From Cardinalis cardinalis (lineage: Eukaryota > Chordata > Aves > Passeriformes > Cardinalidae), in assembly GCA_014549065.1 (NCBI GenBank), contig JACDOX010000018.1, positions 6,866,151 through 6,930,150 on the forward strand: a stretch of DNA of 64,000 bases, read 5' to 3'. Below are positions 10,914 to 23,169 of this stretch, one piece after another (positions within the stretch are counted from its first letter, which is position 1; each line of letters starts with the position of its first letter). A program made the translations under genes and the position numbers. The notes beneath the pieces are model-generated. The model had not been told where the DNA came from. It worked only from the letters and a program-made list of their open reading frames with translations, and made no database searches.

Positions 10914-13833
10914 GATGGCAAATGTTAAAAAGAGGAAATTACTTCCCCAAATAATGCAGCCCATGCAATTTCTGATTTTGATTAGGAATATCTGGGTATT
11001 CATTGAGACCAAAAACAAGAGAAAAATAAAAGCAAATAAAAAGGATAATTTTTAGACATAAATTTGTAGGTGGATTAGTTTGGGATTTTGCACATAAAGC
11101 CTGATTTTACCTTTTGTGGGAAGAAAAGAATTTGCAAGTAACCTAGAAATAATTTAACACAGTAGTCTAACAAGAACTGAGACAGATACAGAGAAATAAT
11201 AATTTCAAATAATAAATCTCTAAGATTTCAGAGTAAGAATGAAGTTTCAAAATCATGAAAGTGGTTATTTTCGATCAGTAATGTAATCAAGCCCAAGCTT
11301 GTCAGTTCTTTCAGATAATTATAATATTCTACAGTTCTCAATTTAAAAGACCAATTTCTGATTGCATATGACAGTTCTTCTTATCCCTGAAAAAAATTCT
11401 GCCTGGTAAATGCTTTCTGTCAGTATTAAATCAGATGCAAGGTTCTCAGTCTTCTTGTGCCTGCAACTCTATGCTTGATGAAAATCACCTTTTGTATTCT
11501 GGAATGCTTCATTTTACTAAAAAATGTCTTTACACTTTAGTGTTTCAGAGCTGGGGCTCTAAATCTGGGAGTTCGTGTTCTTGCATTATTAAAACTGCTT
11601 AATATGTGGCTTTTTCTCTTTACTCTGCATATAAAAGAAACACTTAACTCTCTCTGCAAACATAATTTGTGTTCTTCTCTCCTTTCAGTAACTGCNAATT
11701 GCAGATGTTAATGTCCAGATTCTTATATAAAGATTAATTGTCTTAATTANAATATTATAGAATATTCTTCTAAGTCAGTAAACATAAAAAAAACCAGCTC
11801 TCATTCACTGGAACTGAATAAAAATTAAAATTATTTTTATACATNTTTTTATTTGTTAAAAGCAAAAGGGTGCAAGAGGATACTGAGATTCTGCCTGAGG
11901 ATATTTAGATTAACAGTACAAGCAGTGTAACAAGCATATTCAATTATGAGGCTAGATTAACTCTCCTTGACAAGTGAAAAGTCGTAGTAGGCCCAAAAGA
12001 AACTATGATGAGCAATCCAAACTAGGCATATTTTCAAGTAGATCATGCTTGCATATGAAGGGGAACAAAACACTAGGCCATCAGTTTTCTGTAGTCATAA
12101 TCAAACCTTCTTGTGGAAACCAAACTGAATAAAACGAGTTTCCAAGAATTCAAAAATCTCAGTAACCAATTTTAACAGAAAGGTTAAACAACCACTAAAA
12201 ATTCTACTATAAACTTACCATGACTCAAAAAAAGCATTTTCAATCCTTTGTAAGAATCTACCCAACTTTCACTATCAGCCATTGGGTCTGGTTATACTAA
12301 GCTATAAATCAGGGGTGATTAATTAACTACTTAATTACAATGAGAAAAACTNCACAGATTTTGGGGTGAATTTTGCTGAATGGGTATTAATGTCATGTTT
12401 TACAGACCATTTGTCATTCTGGACCCTTGTTTCTGAACTGCCTCCAATTTTTTTTTCATTACTCTTTTTTAAACTATTTGCAAAATGTTCTTAGTACCAC
12501 TAAAAATGAATGGGAAAAATAACTAATCCATGCCTTAATTAATATTAATATTAATATTAATATTTCCTCTGCATTAATATTTCCTCTGTTCAAGTATCTG
12601 AGGACTATAACAGTCTTTTTGGTAATGGTACCACACTAGAATCTATATCCCAATAATCACATTCATGACTATACATTACATATAATTAAAGCGAGCATCG
12701 GAAAGGCAAACTTACACAAATATGAACTAGAAAAAAAAGCCGTTTTTTTTTTATTGAGTTGTTATATCCTTAATGTGAGAAGACTTATGAATATTATGTT
12801 GACCTAATAATTTTTTGTTATGACATTGAAAGCAAAAAGTAGTATCAAAGAAGCTGAGCAAGCTATGTTGTCTGGCATAAATTATATTAAACTTTTTCAG
12901 AATCATAAACTAACAACATTATCAACCTGGATTAGAAAGTATTACCTCTTCCTTTAAAAATTTTGTTTGATAAATTATGCTTAGGTTAAATTTCTAAAAT
13001 AGTGTATGCCAGCATTAAAACTGGCAGTAAGTAAACATTAAATCCCTTCAACATTTACTCCAGTAAGACAAAAAAAGGCTGGGAAAGACTTTTTATGAAG
13101 GGAACTCTCAATGTCATCTAAAATAGTGTTAGCAGTATTTAGCAAATATCTTGGATGTAAACNCAGGAGTTAACAATAGAAAAAGAGAGAAATTCAATAA
13201 CGGAATCATACAGCTGGAGACAAAATAATTAGGGAAAAAAAATCCAAACATACTCAGAACATATGTTGATTTTGCTTGTAGCATAGTTTATAATCAGAAG
13301 GGAACTCTATGGCATAAGCCAACTGGTGATAATATCTTGTTTGATTGACNTTTTTTCACAAAGATGCCCAAAGAATTTTATGTTTGAGTATGTTCTTGCT
13401 GCTGTTACTTATGATCCTATTTCAGATTTTTGGTATTGTATTTCTGAGACCAAATACTGCAGAGACAGAGACAAATTAAATTCTCTGAAGAGGAATCCCA
13501 TGGCTCTTTTGCAACTCAAAAGTTCAGAATTTCCTGATGAGAAGATCATTGAATAAAATGATACAACATCAAGGTGATGCACAAAAGTAAGGGAAAAAAG
13601 GAGAAAATTCCAGAGTGCATTCTTTCCTCCTTCTTCTTCTTATTATTCAGGTACTTAACACTCAGACACTTCTGTTGGTTGGAAAAGCGACAGTGACTTC
13701 AGTCAGCCTTCCAGGTCTCTCCCCGGAGACGAAAGGAAGGAAAGAATGTTTTGGCATCCTTACACATCTGTTTATAACTCACTCTTCATTCCAATCCTGT
13801 TCATGTACTTACTTCAAATATGATAAATTCTGG
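10914..13833. other. Unassigned AT-rich non-coding DNA
   Basis: There is no supported gene. It holds a short ATT/AAT microsatellite at 12536-12563 (listed separately). The frames at 13326-13556 and 13615-13836 are under 80 codons and unremarkable. A slightly GC-richer patch lies at 13680-13760. Confidence 0.55.
12536..12588. repeat. (AATATT)n microsatellite with 17-bp duplicated edge
   Basis: About four to five AATATT-type units run from 12536 to 12563. They are followed by two copies of ATTAATATTTCCTCTG, at 12556-12571 and 12573-12588. The second repeat overlaps the end of the microsatellite, as expected from replication slippage. Confidence 0.85.
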
Positions 13834-13872
13834 TAGGAACTATGGTTGGAAAGNGCTTTAGAAATCACTCCT
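13834..13872 (-). repeat. Possible short CR1 3'-end relic
   Basis: The words ATGGTTGGAAAG and TTTAGAAATCACTC resemble the reverse complement of the CR1 3' terminus (ggttggaaaggacctt...aaatcat). Only about 35 bases match and the sequence beyond does not continue the consensus, so this is weak. Confidence 0.25.
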
Positions 13873-15560
13873 CCTTTAGTATTCAGACTTCAAGTGGTGG
13901 AGAATATAAAGCATCCTGGGCGATCTTATTCCTATATAAATTTACCTTCTCTTCATTGATTTTATGATATGTGTGCAATAGATTTGAGTCCTTTAATACT
14001 CAATATCAACAATGTTGAATATTGCACAAAATCATTATTATTTTGATGTTTAAGTATATAGCTAAGACTGACTAAAAACAGAAGGTTTAAAAAGTATAAG
14101 GTTTAATGTTTGTTTTCATTCAAATACAGAAATCAGATTCTTCAATTGCCAAAATTAAAATGAATTTTTTTAGGAGCATCCATATCACCCATTTAAGTTG
14201 CTGTTTTGTAGATTCTTTATCGTCAGGAAAAATGAATGACAGATATAGAGGAGTATCCAAAGAATAATTTGTAATACTCCAGTCCTATCACCTTTTTTTT
14301 TTTAAGTTCAATGGATTGTAAAAGGGACTGAGCATTTTTGAAATACAATAGGTTCCTACATATAAGTGACACAAATACTCTTCTTTCTTCTTGTTTTTAT
14401 TTTGTTAATTATGGACTAAAGTTCTCATAAGCAGAAAAAACCCTTCTGAAGTTCCTAATTGACACTGGAGTCCAATGGATCATGTATATGGCTTTGTGCA
14501 AGCCTTGACCATATGTTATCTTCCACTGTAGATTTTAAAGGGATTTAAAAAGGATTGCAGTATATTTATTTTTTTAATTCTTAACTGAACTAGCTCTTAT
14601 AAAATCAGGATTCCAAGCACACACAGTTCCCTGGAAGCTGCACAGTTTCAGAATTTACAGGCTCAAGAAAAATATATCTAGGAGTATGAGTGGGCTCCTG
14701 GGAAATGAATGACCTGACAGAGATGCGGAGAAAGTGACGTTCAAGAAATGTTTTATGAAAAGAGATCCCTGATTTTAGTGTCTTCAATATATTGATCTCA
14801 AATTTTTAGCCAAGTTTTTTTAGAATAGCTTTAAGTCCTTTGCATAGATTACTTGGATAACACCAGCAGAACATTTTCTGAAGAAGCAAAAATTTCCTAG
14901 AAAATGTGCTGTTGAAAGGGGTTTTGTATCCTAACAGAAAGATGTCCAGCTGACTAATGAACAGGAACTCCATGAAATCAATATGCTTGTGCTGGTTTTN
15001 GCTAAGCAAGGAATTTGTGTAATAAGGTTCAAATAGAACTCCTCTAAGAAATTTTCAAATGTTGTGTTGCTATAAAATTTATTCTGCTTTGTAAGGATTC
15101 TTATGCAGAAAATGATGAAGGAGTGAAGGTAGGTGTGCTGTCACATTGGCATTCTGTTCATAAAAAGAGTGGTAGACTGTTAAATGCTAATGTGTACTGT
15201 AGAAGATGCTAAGAAACATTCAACATGAAATCAATTTATGTCAATAACATATAGCTTCTGACTGCTGCTAAATTCTCTTCCTGAGACTAAACACCAGTGC
15301 ATGTGAACTTTGCACTGATTTGAACTTGGAGATCAGCCNCAGAAAAGTATAGCCTCTTTTTATTTATTTTTTTGCCTGGTTTATTTTATAGTAACTGCTG
15401 TCTCATCAGCTTAGATCTTGGCAGCTGTCTTCATGAAGAGATGAGATGGTTTATGTTAGTGATGACATGAGTGTTTAACCAGAGAGAAAGTGAGAGACAG
15501 AGGAAAGCCCTGGCAGATTTATAATGTTGCTGCTATAGGGGTTTTTGAAGTGTGGAGGTG
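13873..15560. other. Unassigned AT-rich non-coding DNA
   Basis: I see no gene, RNA gene or identifiable repeat. Frames are all under 70 codons. Poly-T runs at about 14292-14304 and 14570-14577 are the only simple-sequence features. Confidence 0.55.
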
Positions 15561-15564
15561 GTTG

Positions 15565-15650
15565 TTTTTTGGAGTGTTTTTTTGTTTGTTTGTTTGTTTG
15601 TTTGTTTGGGTTTTGTTGTTTTTGTGTTGTTTTGGGATTTTTTTGGGTCT
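15565..15650. repeat. (TTTG)n simple repeat and T/G tract
   Basis: At least six TTTG units run through about 15577-15608 and are embedded in a wider T/G-only plus strand. The lysine/asparagine/threonine-rich minus frames here (for example 15475-15690) are translations of this repeat. Confidence 0.95.
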
Positions 15651-18147
15651 TGTAGTAGACTGTGAGTAGGGGGAAGAATTGTGCAACCAATTTTCTTTAA
15701 GAAAGTGTAGACTGGGATTTAGGTATGATTTTCCTGACATCCNAATAAACTGTTCTGGTAGGATAAATAGCAAAGAAATCTGATGACTCATGCAGTCCAT
15801 AAGATTTTGAGGAGGAATAGTGAAGAACTTCCTTCTTTGTGTGACTTTTCGTTTTCCACTTCACACATTAAAATTAGAATAATCATGCCCTACCTGCCTT
15901 CCAGGAGGAAACCCAAAGATATCCATTACAATGTCAGTCAGAAATAGAACAAAGTAACTGTGAAAATCTGCTGCCTTTATTCCTCTATNTTCTCTGTTGG
16001 CCATTGTTTCCTGACACTATACAGTTAAAGAATTCTTTTAAAGACAGAAGATAAAATGAGAGCATAATCACATTAGATTTTTCATTATTCCCAGCACTGT
16101 AAAATTTAGGAAGATTTTATGTACGTATTTTAGAGAATGTACAGAAAGTTGGTTGGGTGGCAAGATAACTAGGAGAAATGGAATAGATGTTATTGTTGTA
16201 GAGACCAATGGAATAATGAGGAGTCTCTAATGTAAATCAGAGTACCAATGTCTCTGTCGTAGCATCCTACTGAACCAGTTTAATAAGGCCTCTACAAACA
16301 GAGCTACACAGCAGATACTACAGAGTTGGAGGTGGTTGCTTTTTTTGAATTCTTGCATAAGTCTCAAGTTGTTTCTAGCAGTTTATGATGCCATGATGCC
16401 ATGATTACAAGAATCTTTCAAATAGCGGGATACATTGAGAAAGAAGGAAAGTGTGAGTCTGAAACAACTGATATATTTATACTGAATTAATTTGAAATGT
16501 CTTTTTGTGCTAATTTTACTCATACTACTGAAAATTAAAAACTGAAAATTGACTTTAGTGTTCTGAATCCTGAGAGTGCTTATGAGGATTTCCAAATCAG
16601 AACTTATTCTGATAAATAATACTAGATTCAAAAAACCTTGATCTATAAATCTTGACTTTTTTCCTAAAATATTATGATGTCTGCATACATTTGTTGTCCT
16701 TAGACAACATCTAGTCTCATAACAATCCATCACGTAAACTCTACAGCTAACAGGTTCAAAAGCAGCGTGCTAGTTAGATTTTATTACAGCTACAGATGGA
16801 AGGGTATGATGAATCATTCACAGGTATCAAACTGTTGTAAAGATCACATGCTATTATTTCAGCAATCTAGTTATAATGCATTGACCCTTAATATGCTAGA
16901 CTTAAACAAATAATTGCTTTTATGAATGACTATTTAGTAGGTTGTTTATAACATTATTTTCAATTGTGACAGCTTGAGGAAACAATGAAATGTTGCTGCA
17001 TAATCTGTTCTCTGCCTCACAGGTATTTCCTGATAGAAATGATCATGAGAAATGTGAAGTTTTTGAAATTATGTTATATGCAGGAAGCAGGAAGGCCCTT
17101 TAATTATGCCCTTAAGTACAGAATATTTGCTTAATTGCTTAGTAGCCCTTGTATCCTGAAAATTTAATTAAGTTATGATTAACTATTCATTATAATATTT
17201 TCCTGTTATTATTCAGTACAAGCTGCACATTAACTTTTAAAGTCTTTATCATGTTAGGAATTAAGCAACCCCAATTCTCATCAACTGCACAGACTGGCTG
17301 TGATACTACAATAACTTATCTACTTCCCTTGTTCAATTAATAATACCTGATTCATCAGGCAAATCAGAATTGCCCATGGAAAAAGTCTGGCATTTTAAGC
17401 AGTGGCAGCTAATCCTGTTTCCTGCATCAGACCTCTGTTCTGTTAGGCAACATGCTCAGTTTCCCTGAACCAACTAATTCAGTCTGGAAAGCTGTGATAT
17501 GATGCAAGCTGCTCAAGATGGGGCTCCAGAAGGGAATATGTGTAGTTTAGAGCCCCTTAACGTCCATTGGAATGTGAATGTCTAAGCTCAAAAANCAGAG
17601 GAAAAGGTGCCTTTCTTTTTATACAATTAAATGTTGGGGTTCCACTAATTGGGACATTGGAATTCCAGCTACTTCCTCACCTCTATCCTGAAGTAATCCC
17701 AAATGACTTCTCACTTCTCTGGAGAAAATGTGGGNCATGAAGAATATGCCGTTGTGAGAGAAGCCCTCCACATCTCCTCTGAATCTGTGCTGCTCACTAA
17801 TGTGAACTCCAGGAAGAACTCAAGGGCAGTGGCCAGTAGACCTTTGCCTGACAACAGGAGATGAGCTGTGCAGATTTGAGATACAAAAAGATTGTGACAT
17901 TATTTCATCTTTGTAGCAAAGGTTGGCGTATTGGGTTCCTTGCTTTTCTTGTTCCCTCTTGATAAACTACAGATCTTGTTTGACATGCCACTCTGGCTTT
18001 CTACCCCGAGTCATAATTGCCTTTCAGGGCATTGAAAGGATTCCATTCTTGGAATAAGTTAAAAATGTAGCAGAGGTGAGGTAAGTTGTGCCCCATGCAT
18101 TTCCTAAGCCCTGTGTAAAGCATTACTTTGTTTAGCTAATTTGCAGG
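15651..18147. other. Unassigned non-coding DNA
   Basis: No supported gene is present. The 116-codon minus frame at 16383-16733 lacks any recognisable motif. The stretch 17100-17260 is rich in TAATTA/TTAAT words, which would be compatible with a conserved non-coding element but is also expected by chance in AT-rich DNA. A candidate non-coding exon at 18028-18080 is listed separately. Confidence 0.5.
18028..18080 (+). other. Candidate non-coding exon (splice-site pair)
   Basis: A good acceptor (ATTGCCTTTCAG, ending 18027) is followed 53 bases later by two overlapping strong donors, GAG/GTGAG at 18076 and GAG/GTAAGT at 18081. All three frames of the enclosed segment contain stops, so it would be an untranslated or lncRNA exon. 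Splice-like pairs arise by chance, and I have no expression evidence. Confidence 0.15.
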
Positions 18148-18224
18148 AATGAGAGGAAGAAAGAGAAAGTAGAAATGAGAGGAAGAAAGAGAAAGTAGAA
18201 ATGAGAGGAAGAAAGAGAAAGTAG
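18148..18224. repeat. 26-bp purine minisatellite, three copies
   Basis: Three direct copies of a 26-base all-but-pure purine unit beginning AATGAGAGGAAGAAAG lie at 18148-18173, 18174-18199 and 18200-18224 (the last one base short). The copies are identical in the bases given, which indicates recent expansion. The tract is a homopurine/homopyrimidine stretch. Confidence 0.97.
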
Positions 18225-21200
18225 GTGTGCTTGGCTGCTCAGCTGCTGCATTACTTTCAGGGATGGTGGCATGTGTCAGCTGTTTCTAGAACTAATCAAT
18301 TGTATTTCTGGCAGTCAGAATATTGGAAAGTTGAGGAATTTATAAGGATAGTCAGTAATAAACCCCAATTTTTCAGTCATCCTTTAAAAAATTATTTGCT
18401 TTATATCTAAACTGTATCTCTACCCATATTTTCAAGTTATTGAGTACTCCTGAAACTTTCTGGTATTAAACAACTTCTGAAGATACGGCTTTGAAATTTA
18501 GTGCTACTACAATATCATATTCTGTATATAACAATACATACATTTGCATACATGTTGAACCCAGAAATGTCTTAATCATTGTGCTAAACTTGTGTGTGTG
18601 ATAAGCAAGTGAAATTAGGACTGAGAAGGAAATGGGATAAAACTCTATAAAGGGGAAGAAGTGGAAAGCAGTTCATTCAGAAGCAATGCCATGAACTGAT
18701 GAAGGAAGANATTTTCTTTTCAGAAATTTTGGTTCTGAAAATCCTACAAAAGTTCTCATTTTTCATTCTTATTTTTATGTGTATATTATTAACAGTACCA
18801 CATGAAGCCGCAGGGTGCCTGATCCAGAATTTCTGGGAGGCTTCTTTGGGGAAATTTAATATATGTCTTTTAAAATAATTTTGAATGACAACTTTATTAG
18901 ATAAAATTAAGACATTAGAAAATTATCTTATATATGATTTTATGATTGATTGTATCAATCATGGAGNTGGATACATATATAGTAGACTATACATATTTCT
19001 AGCTGGTACATTAGGTATACTTAGATAATTTTTATTTAATCTTTAATCTGAATATTTATATTCAAATATTAATATTTATATTANTCTGAATATTTAATAA
19101 TTAAAGTCATGAAATGTTAGTATTTTAAAGTACCCTAAAATTTAATAAAATTAATATCATAAGCATATTCTGACAGAGGGAAAACTAGATACATTTCCCA
19201 CTTTTGGGTCTGGCTCCAGTCAGGACTGCCTAAGGGCAAATCTACATTCATCCTTGTAGATTTTTGCTGAANCATTTTGCTGTAACATTTGCTTATAAAG
19301 AAGAGCATCATTATGAGTTTGAATTTGATTAATACTATATAAAAAAGCCCATAATGTTTTAAGCTCAACAGTGGGTTTAATCTGATTACTTAACAGCAAT
19401 GAGACTTTATGTAAGAGAAAANTTATAACTTGTTTTTCTAGCAGGGCCTGTTTTTCAGAGGTGGCCAGTCAAGCATATTGTTAGATGTTTTTTCCTTTTT
19501 AGTGTGTGCTTTTTTAGACATCAACAGCCCACAATTTTTCTACATGAATGCTTTAAGTGTCTCCTTTGTCTTTAAGTGATTGGGATACAATTCTTTAGAC
19601 ACTTCCTAGTCATTTGATGATGATGTTAATCTCTGTATCAGCGGCTAAAACACTAATGGTTTAAATCACAAGAGGAGGCAAATTCATTGTGCACTCTTCC
19701 AGAGGAAATCAAAAGTGCTATCCCTATAAAAAAAATTACAGGGCTAAGCTGACTGAAATGTAGTTCACCAGAGCTCATGTGTATTTTCAGGTAATATCTA
19801 AGTATGAAAATATTTCTAAAGAACTTCACAATAGAAAAATTTCTTGAAGTGCTGACTAAACTCAGGTCTAGTGGTGTTTAAGCCTGTCATGAGCACTTTC
19901 TTAATGATTGCTCTTCTGTTCTACAAAGTTGAATAAAAGGCCTGCACTAAACAAGGTTTTGCTTTGTGTGGGTGTTTGTGTGGGTATGTACCATGAAAAA
20001 CAAAAACTAAGGGAACCTATTACCAGGTTTTCTTTATGCTCTAGCCAAAGTGATATCAAAGTGTCTAATTAATTTTTATTAGTTTGTGGTCTCTAGGATG
20101 CTGAAATGCACTATTTTCAATGTTTTTAGGAGTGCAACCAGGCACAACACAATTGATGAAGTTTTAATTTCATATGGATGATAATTATCCATAAACCTCT
20201 ACATAAGAAAGCTACTAACATTATAGCTGAACATTTGGTTAACTCTTGTAGAAAACATGATATTTTGCCATACTAAGGTTAGGAGTTATCTAAAGAGGAA
20301 ATATTCTGATATTAATTGAAGCACAATCTGCATTTTCTTATTCATCAGATTTGTGAGAAAATAATCAAAACTGAAAACACTTTTATGCACTTTTGNTTTT
20401 GGCCTATAGAAACTCCAAGGTTGCATGTAATTTTCCTTTCTAAGATGGATTAGCTGGGACTGATCCTAGATTGTAATTCCCAGCCTGTTGACTTGTGTTC
20501 CTGGATGGGAATATGTTTTCCATCCTGTCAGGAGTTCCAAGCTGGAACAGCTTAAGACTGATTTTATGTTTCTTGGGGGGAAAAACAGAAAAAAAAAAAC
20601 CAAGAAAAGCTATAGCCTGCCCTTTCAGTCCTTATTAGAAAAAGAAAAAAAATGTAGGGGCAGTTTATTCATAAATATGAAGTAATGACACTGTAATGTT
20701 TTATGCTAGGAATGGATTACTTTGCATTTGATTTGCTCCCATTTTGAAGGATCCATCCTCCATCGACTTTGTTATTTAGAGATTTTCTTGTCAGAGCTCT
20801 TTCTTGTCTTCTAAGCTTTGAAAGAGATCAGATAATCCTGAACTCAAAGCTGTTTTCTTGTTTCAGTCAGAAAATTGGGCAGACTTCTGACTTTTTAAAT
20901 TTGTTATCCTGTTATTGGAAAACATTTTTTCAGGAGGTTAATGATCCTCTATATGCCTATGAGAGATTTGTATCTGTGTAGGAAAGGAGATTAATGTCAT
21001 GAGTGAAAAGTAATTTAAAATTGTTTTAATTAGTCTACATTTTTGTCTCTCAGAGAAATTAAAAGCCAGAATAAACTGGCCTGGGCATTTCTAGGACTAT
21101 AGTCTCTCAGGCATGTATCATTTTGGTTCAGGTTTTCAGGCATATACTGTATATCTCAAAGCCAGTTTTAATACAGAAAAGGTTTTCTTAAAATCTGTGC

Positions 21201-23146
21201 TTTCTTAAAATCTCAGTGCCCATCAGCTACTGAGATGTAACAGGACCACATTTAAAAGTTTTCTCTATTAGCAGATTAAGGTATGTTGATCACATAAAGT
21301 TTGATTTGGAAGAGAATCAATTTATTTAAATTAATTAATATATAGCTGAATTTTAGGTCACTAAAAAGTTGAACANTTAACAAAATGTTTTTGTTTCCAC
21401 AAGAGACTCCTAACCTACNAGAAGCAAAGAAGCCCACCTAAAAAAACCAAAAAAGCCAGAGATATAGTATGAGTCCCTCTCGGTTTAGAGCTCTGTCTAT
21501 GGAATATTTACAGAAATAAATCCAAAGGAAGCTTTCATGTGCTTACTGTATTTTGTCTTGTTATGTTTACAATGCACATATTTTTGGTAATACATTATTT
21601 TCATTTTATATCCTGAAAGTTTCATGCCCTAAAGTTCATTTACTTACATAATCAGCATAGAAGTGCTTNTCAAAATAAAGCACTAAACAAAAGAAGTGAT
21701 ATGGTTTCCAAGATTTGAGGGAGTAGGGATTTAATTTTTCATTTNGTGTTATTACCAAAACAAATTTATTTAAAGAGTAGGAAGGATGAGCATCACTTAT
21801 TTAAGGGNTTTTTTTCTGTAGTTTTTTACTTTCAGAAATACAGCAAAAAATAAAGTAGTGTAAACTACATTATTTCAAGAGTGACAGCTGAAAAGAGAAT
21901 TACTACTGAGAAACCACTTCAAGTTAAAATACTGTTTAGTAGGAATTCTAGTGTTTGAATATTTCTTATAGAGGGAACTAAATCATGAAATTAATTCATT
22001 TCTACATCAAAAGAACATGTTTTGTTTACAATGTCCTCTTGATCACACAGATATTAAAATGCAGTTGTACAGTGCAAAAATCTTAGCATACTAATTATGC
22101 TTATCGGGATTTAAGGAGGTTAATTTAATCAGACGGAAATGGGTGTGTCAGACTAGGTTTGAAGTAACTAATAGAACATATAATTGACAGCTTTNCAAAT
22201 GCTGCTTTAGAAGGGCAAAGGAAAAGCATTGCTTGACCTTGATGACTGCTCAGATTTTCAAGGTGCTACTTTGGAATACAGTCACTAGGGGCCCACAGGN
22301 AAGGAACTGCAAACAGTTGCAAATGAAGCTACAAAATTGAGACCATTACTGAGGTGGTGGGTTTAGTTATGGAAAGTGATTTTTTAGGTGAGCAACTACA
22401 TTGTGATTTCAACAACATTAATATCTTATTTTCGGTGGTTAGGAATGCTGCCTAAGGAAAATGTATGATTATGGTTTTCGATAATGGCTTTCCTCCTTCA
22501 ATGTTGACTCAGTTTCCCTAGGGAAAGTTTCTACTGTTCTGAGCTGCTCAGCCCAGNGTTACATGGCCACATCTTAATAATACACAGAGATTCACAAGCA
22601 AATCAATGAAAACCAGCTTACAGTGTGGGGCTTACAGAAAAGAAATACACTTTCATGACTCAAGAATGCATTTTATAATAGTTACTTTTGAACTGGATGA
22701 GGATATGTCATCAGAACAATCTTTGGTTTAAGCATAGGAGTATGCATTGTCCAAAGTGTACTATCATAAGAGCTCAAAGAGAAAAAAAACAACTGAACTT
22801 TACAAGCCTGTGTAAGATTCAATGAAAAATATTTTACCTCAATGATAATTAAGACATTATTACATATTAATAAGCTATAAAATAATAATTGTATCTCAGT
22901 TTGTGTTTAGATCATTGCTAATGATTTAAGTGAGGCTTGCCTCCTCAGTATGCACTGAATTTCTACGTAAAGGCAAATTTGTTCTGGGAAAGACTTAGCT
23001 GGGAAAAGTTGTTCCTTGCAGCAGCTTTCCAGCTTTCAGAGCCCCTCTAGATTATCTTGCTGTATTGACTGCTAGCACAGCTCAAAGGTTAGTGTCACAG
23101 CTCCTAAACTGTTGCAGATCATATTCTGGACGTCATCTTTTGGACG
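18225..23146. other. Unassigned AT-rich non-coding DNA
   Basis: No gene was found. The 19048-19110 interval is very AT-rich, with repeated CTGAATATTTA words. Frames are under 80 codons throughout. No CR1, LTR or SINE could be recognised. Confidence 0.55.
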
Positions 23147-23169
23147 TCATTCCTTTAATAAAGGAATGA
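23127..23169. repeat. Direct repeat TGGACGTCAT x2 and hairpin
   Basis: TGGACGTCAT occurs at 23127-23136 and 23141-23150. The second copy overlaps a perfect inverted repeat with 10-bp arms (23147-23156 and 23160-23169) and a 3-base AAT loop. The GACGTCA core resembles a CREB/ATF half-palindrome. No promoter is evident nearby. Confidence 0.85.
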
